DNA of 50,108 bases, taken from NCBI RefSeq assembly GCF_000787855.1, contig NZ_BBPQ01000018.1, positions 55,656 to 105,763 of the forward strand. Direction: 5' to 3'. A model generated the notes under the pieces. It searched no databases and had not been told where the DNA came from. It saw only the letters and a program-made list of their open reading frames with translations. The position numbers and the translations under genes are program-made. Each line of letters opens with the position of its first letter. Position 1 is the first letter of the stretch. This document shows positions 47,711 to 50,108 of this stretch, piece after piece. The DNA comes from Streptacidiphilus anmyonensis (lineage in GTDB: Bacteria; Actinomycetota; Actinomycetes; Streptomycetales; Streptomycetaceae).

Positions 47711-48709
47711 CTATTCGAGGTTGAGGGCGACGTGCGGTCCCGCGGCGGCGCGGTTGCGCAGCAGCGGCGCCCAGCGGTCGGGGTTTCGGCGGTACCAGTC
47801 GACGGTCTCGGCGAGGCCCTCCTGGAGGTTGCGCTGCGGCTTGTAGCCGAGCCCCTCGGCCTTGGTGCACTCCATGGCGTAGCGCAGGTCATTGGCCTGC
47901 CGGTCCGGCACGTAGGTGACGCGGCTCCAGTCCGCCTCGCACGCCGTCAGCAGCAGCGCGGTCAGTTCGCGGTTCGTCAGGTCGGTGCCGGAGCCGAGGT
48001 TGTAGACCTCGCCGGGCAGGCCACCTCGGAGCACCAGCTCGACGCCGGCGCAGTTGTCCTCGACGTGCAGCCAGTTCCGCACGTGCTGGCCGTGGCCGTG
48101 GATGGTGACCTTGTCGCCGTCCAGGAGGCTGGACACGAACCGGGGGATGACCTTCTCGGGGTGCTGGTTCGGCCCGTAGTTGTTCGAGGAACGGGTGACG
48201 CACACCGGCAGGCCGAAGGTGATGCTGTACGAGAGCGCGAGGAGGTCGCTGGCAGCCTTCGACGCGGCGTAGGGGACGGTGGGGCGCAGCGGCGCGTCCT
48301 CGGCCGCGGCCCCGACCAGCAGCGGACCGTAGACCTCGTCGGTGGACACGTGGACGAACTTCGCGATGTCCGCCTTCGACGCGGCATCCAGCAGCCTCTG
48401 CGTCCCGAGCACGTTCGTCGCCGCGAACGCCCCGGCCTGGTAGAAGGAGTGGTCGACGTGGGACTCGGCGGCGAAGTGCACCACCTGGTCGTGCTCGGCC
48501 ATCAGCGTGGTCACGAGCTCCGGGTCGAGGATGTTGCCGTGGACGAAGGACAGCTTCGGCGAGTCCAGCGCGGGCCGCAGGTTGTCCAGGTTCCCCGCAT
48601 AGGTCAGCGCGTCGAGGACCGTGATGTGCTCGACGTCCGCCGCGGCGACCATGCGCTTGACGAAGTGTGAGCCGATGAAGCCGGCACCGCCGGTGACGAG
48701 CAGCCGCAT
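47711..48709 (-). CDS. rmlB: RmlB-type NDP-glucose 4,6-dehydratase
   Basis: 332 residues, extended short-chain dehydrogenase. TGGAGFIGSHF at the N-terminus binds NAD; HFAAESHVDHS, the STDEVYG catalytic Thr-Asp-Glu, and YAASKAASD (Tyr-xxx-Lys) are all present, as are TRSSNNYGPNQHPEK and NLGSGTDLTN. It should convert dTDP- or similar NDP-glucose to the 4-keto-6-deoxy sugar. ATG 48709 with a G-rich binding site; the open frame upstream is unlikely to be translated. First gene of rmlB - ATP-grasp - aminotransferase, divergent from the regulator at 48910. Confidence 0.93.
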   Translation of the reverse strand: MRLLVTGGAGFIGSHFVKRMVAAADVEHITVLDALTYAGNLDNLRPALDSPKLSFVHGNILDPELVTTLMAEHDQVVHFAAESHVDHSFYQAGAFAATNVLGTQRLLDAASKADIAKFVHVSTDEVYGPLLVGAAAEDAPLRPTVPYAASKAASDLLALSYSITFGLPVCVTRSSNNYGPNQHPEKVIPRFVSSLLDGDKVTIHGHGQHVRNWLHVEDNCAGVELVLRGGLPGEVYNLGSGTDLTNRELTALLLTACEADWSRVTYVPDRQANDLRYAMECTKAEGLGYKPQRNLQEGLAETVDWYRRNPDRWAPLLRNRAAAGPHVALNLE

Positions 48710-48909
48710 AAGGGCACCCCCATCCTGGAGGATCAAGCGCCCGCCCCTCACCCCTTCGTGGGACCGGTCCGCCGTGAATCCAGGACACCGCGGCACCGCG
48801 CCGGCGGGCAGGCACACAAAGGGGGCCCACAGATCACAGAACCGGCTACACACCCGCCACCTGCGGCCCTACTCTCGAACCCCGGACCCCGCCTGCCAGG
48901 AGGGTGCTC

Positions 48910-50108
48910 ATGGCCACCGCGTCTCGATCGCGCGGGCCCAACACGGCCCTGGACCGGCTGCTGACCGCCAGCGGCTGGACCCGCAAGTCCTTCGCGCCGA
49001 GAGTGAACCAGCTGTGCGAGCAGCGCGGTCACCGCAGGGCCTACACCCATACGAGTGTCGCGAACTGGGTCGTCCGGGGAATGATCCCCGACCCGCCGGC
49101 ACCGGACGCGATAGCCGTTGCGCTGGGCGAACGCCTCGGACGACCCGTCAGCCTGGCGGAAATCAGCATGTGCAGCGTCCCCGACGACAGCCCCGAGATG
49201 GGGTTGGATTTCCCCAGAGACCCAGCCGACGCCGTGCGCGGCGCCGCGAGCTTCTGGAGCACCGTGCACCGACGCGAATTCCTCGGCGGCGCCTTCGCCG
49301 TCGCGGCCTACACCACACCGGTCACCCGCTGGCTCGTACAGCCCGACGCCCGCCTGCACGGTCACCGCGGCGGCCGGCAAGTCGGCCGCGCCGATCTCGA
49401 CGAGCTGTGGGCGGCGTCCAGCGACGCCCGCTCCTGGGACTCGCGCTACGGCGGCGGCAGCTGGAAGTCCAGCTCGGTCGCCGAGTGCCTGCGCTTGCGC
49501 GCGACACCGCTGCTGTCGGGCACCTACCTGGACCAGATCGGCACGGAGCTGTTCTGCGTGACCGCCGAGCTGGCCCGCGTGGTCGGCTGGTCCGCGCTCG
49601 ACATGGGCCAGCACGACGCCGCGCAGCGGCATTTCATCCAGGCCCTCGCGCTCGCGCGCGCCGCCGGCGACACGGGGGTCGGCTGCCATGTGCTGACAAC
49701 GATGGCTCTCCAGGCGCTGCTGCGCGGCTTCCCGGGGGAGGCGATCGACATGACCCAGGGCGCCTTCGAGCGGGCCCGGTCGTCGGCGTGCCCGCGGGTT
49801 CTGGCGTTCGCGAAGATGGTCGAGGCGCGGGCCCATGGCCGGGCTGGGGATCCGCGGGCCGCGGCGCGGGCGCTCGCCGAGGCGGAGACGCAGCTGGGCC
49901 GCGGCTGGCCCGATCCGGACCCGGAGTGGATCAGTTACATGACCCACACCCGGCTCTCCAGCGACGCGGTGGAGGTATGGCGGGACCTGGGCAAGCCGAA
50001 GGTGGCGTTCGGCTGGAACAAGCACGCTGACGCGATGCCGGCGGGGTCGTTCGCCCGCTCGGTGGGTCTGCGCCTGACCGTGCTCGGGACAACGCACCTG
50101 CAGGCGGG
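48910..50108 (+). CDS. HTH/TPR-type regulator, cut by the window end
   Basis: 399 codons are visible with no stop before the window edge. N-terminal ~80 residues form a DNA-binding region (LDRLLTASGWTRKSFAPRVN, then VANWVVRGMIP and AIAVALGERLGRPVSLAEI); at about 118 an HRREFLGGAF motif followed by a hydrophobic stretch is typical of Streptomyces pleiotropic regulator-like proteins; from ~180 on it is helical and TPR-like (ELARVVGWSALDMGQHDAAQ). ATG 48910 has GGAGG 7 nt upstream. It diverges from rmlB across 200 bp and may control the sugar genes. Confidence 0.85.
   Translation, partial: MATASRSRGPNTALDRLLTASGWTRKSFAPRVNQLCEQRGHRRAYTHTSVANWVVRGMIPDPPAPDAIAVALGERLGRPVSLAEISMCSVPDDSPEMGLDFPRDPADAVRGAASFWSTVHRREFLGGAFAVAAYTTPVTRWLVQPDARLHGHRGGRQVGRADLDELWAASSDARSWDSRYGGGSWKSSSVAECLRLRATPLLSGTYLDQIGTELFCVTAELARVVGWSALDMGQHDAAQRHFIQALALARAAGDTGVGCHVLTTMALQALLRGFPGEAIDMTQGAFERARSSACPRVLAFAKMVEARAHGRAGDPRAAARALAEAETQLGRGWPDPDPEWISYMTHTRLSSDAVEVWRDLGKPKVAFGWNKHADAMPAGSFARSVGLRLTVLGTTHLQA

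Noticed and set aside
1-50108. CRISPR arrays, tRNA or rRNA genes
   Set aside because: No regularly spaced long repeats and no tRNA or rRNA-like stretches were seen by eye; a dedicated scan was not possible.

Overview
This window is high-GC actinomycete DNA. Gene density, GC-rich codon use and protein families (DUF2637, LysM/SARP-type regulator, UTRA-GntR regulator, replication-relaxation proteins, HTH/TPR regulator) point to Streptomyces or a close relative such as Kitasatospora. A private partition locus with its own repeated centromere-like sites, a type IV secretion (T4SS) gene set, a VirD4 coupling ATPase and two replication-relaxation proteins suggest a large self-transmissible plasmid or plasmid-derived element rather than chromosomal core. 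No rRNA, tRNA or CRISPR was seen.

Layout. 1-1.9 kb: small accessory genes (an OB-fold-like protein with a decayed second copy, a DUF3307 membrane protein). 2.0-6.8 kb: partition module on the minus strand, in the unusual order parB then parA, with seven perfect copies of a 15-bp palindrome (GTTTCCG-N-CGGAAAC) from 2036 to 5601, five of them in a 1.2-kb non-coding stretch upstream of parB that also holds a dense cluster of TGCGCA. 6.9-8.2 kb: a DUF2637 membrane protein. 8.4-29.7 kb: a minus-strand run of 21 genes, mostly joined by 4-bp ATGA/GTGA/TTGA overlaps. It starts with conjugation-type T4SS genes (TcpC-like, a small VirB2-like membrane protein, PrgI/VirB3-like, VirB4 ATPase, polytopic VirB6/TrbL-like, transglycosylase-NlpC/P60 hydrolase) and continues into a complete-looking Tad/Flp pilus set (SAF/CpaB-like, CpaE-like, CpaF/TadA, TadB, TadC, Flp-type pilin, three TadE/TadG-like pseudopilins). 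It ends with a membrane-anchored LysM protein carrying a SARP-like output domain.

29.7-40.0 kb: small secreted and membrane proteins, the VirD4-type ATPase, a replication-relaxation protein and an HTH gene split by a decayed IS1634-like element. Three intergenic regions here share a repeated GGTNACC box, typically in pairs 12 bp apart, which suggests one regulon covering the T4SS operon and the VirD4 operon. 40.0-43.3 kb: small unknown genes and a GntR/UTRA regulator with a tandem palindromic operator.

43.4-50.1 kb: a sugar/glycosyl transfer island: a frameshifted HAD phosphatase, a MurG-like glycosyltransferase, a PLP sugar aminotransferase, an ATP-grasp ligase (3' end frameshifted) and an RmlB-type NDP-glucose 4,6-dehydratase, then a divergent HTH/TPR regulator cut by the window end. 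Together they could make and transfer an aminoacylated 4-amino-deoxysugar.

Most notable: the Tad-plus-T4SS operon with a wall-sensing regulator, its GGTNACC promoter boxes, the odd-length parS-like centromere, and the MurG/aminotransferase/ATP-grasp sugar cassette.
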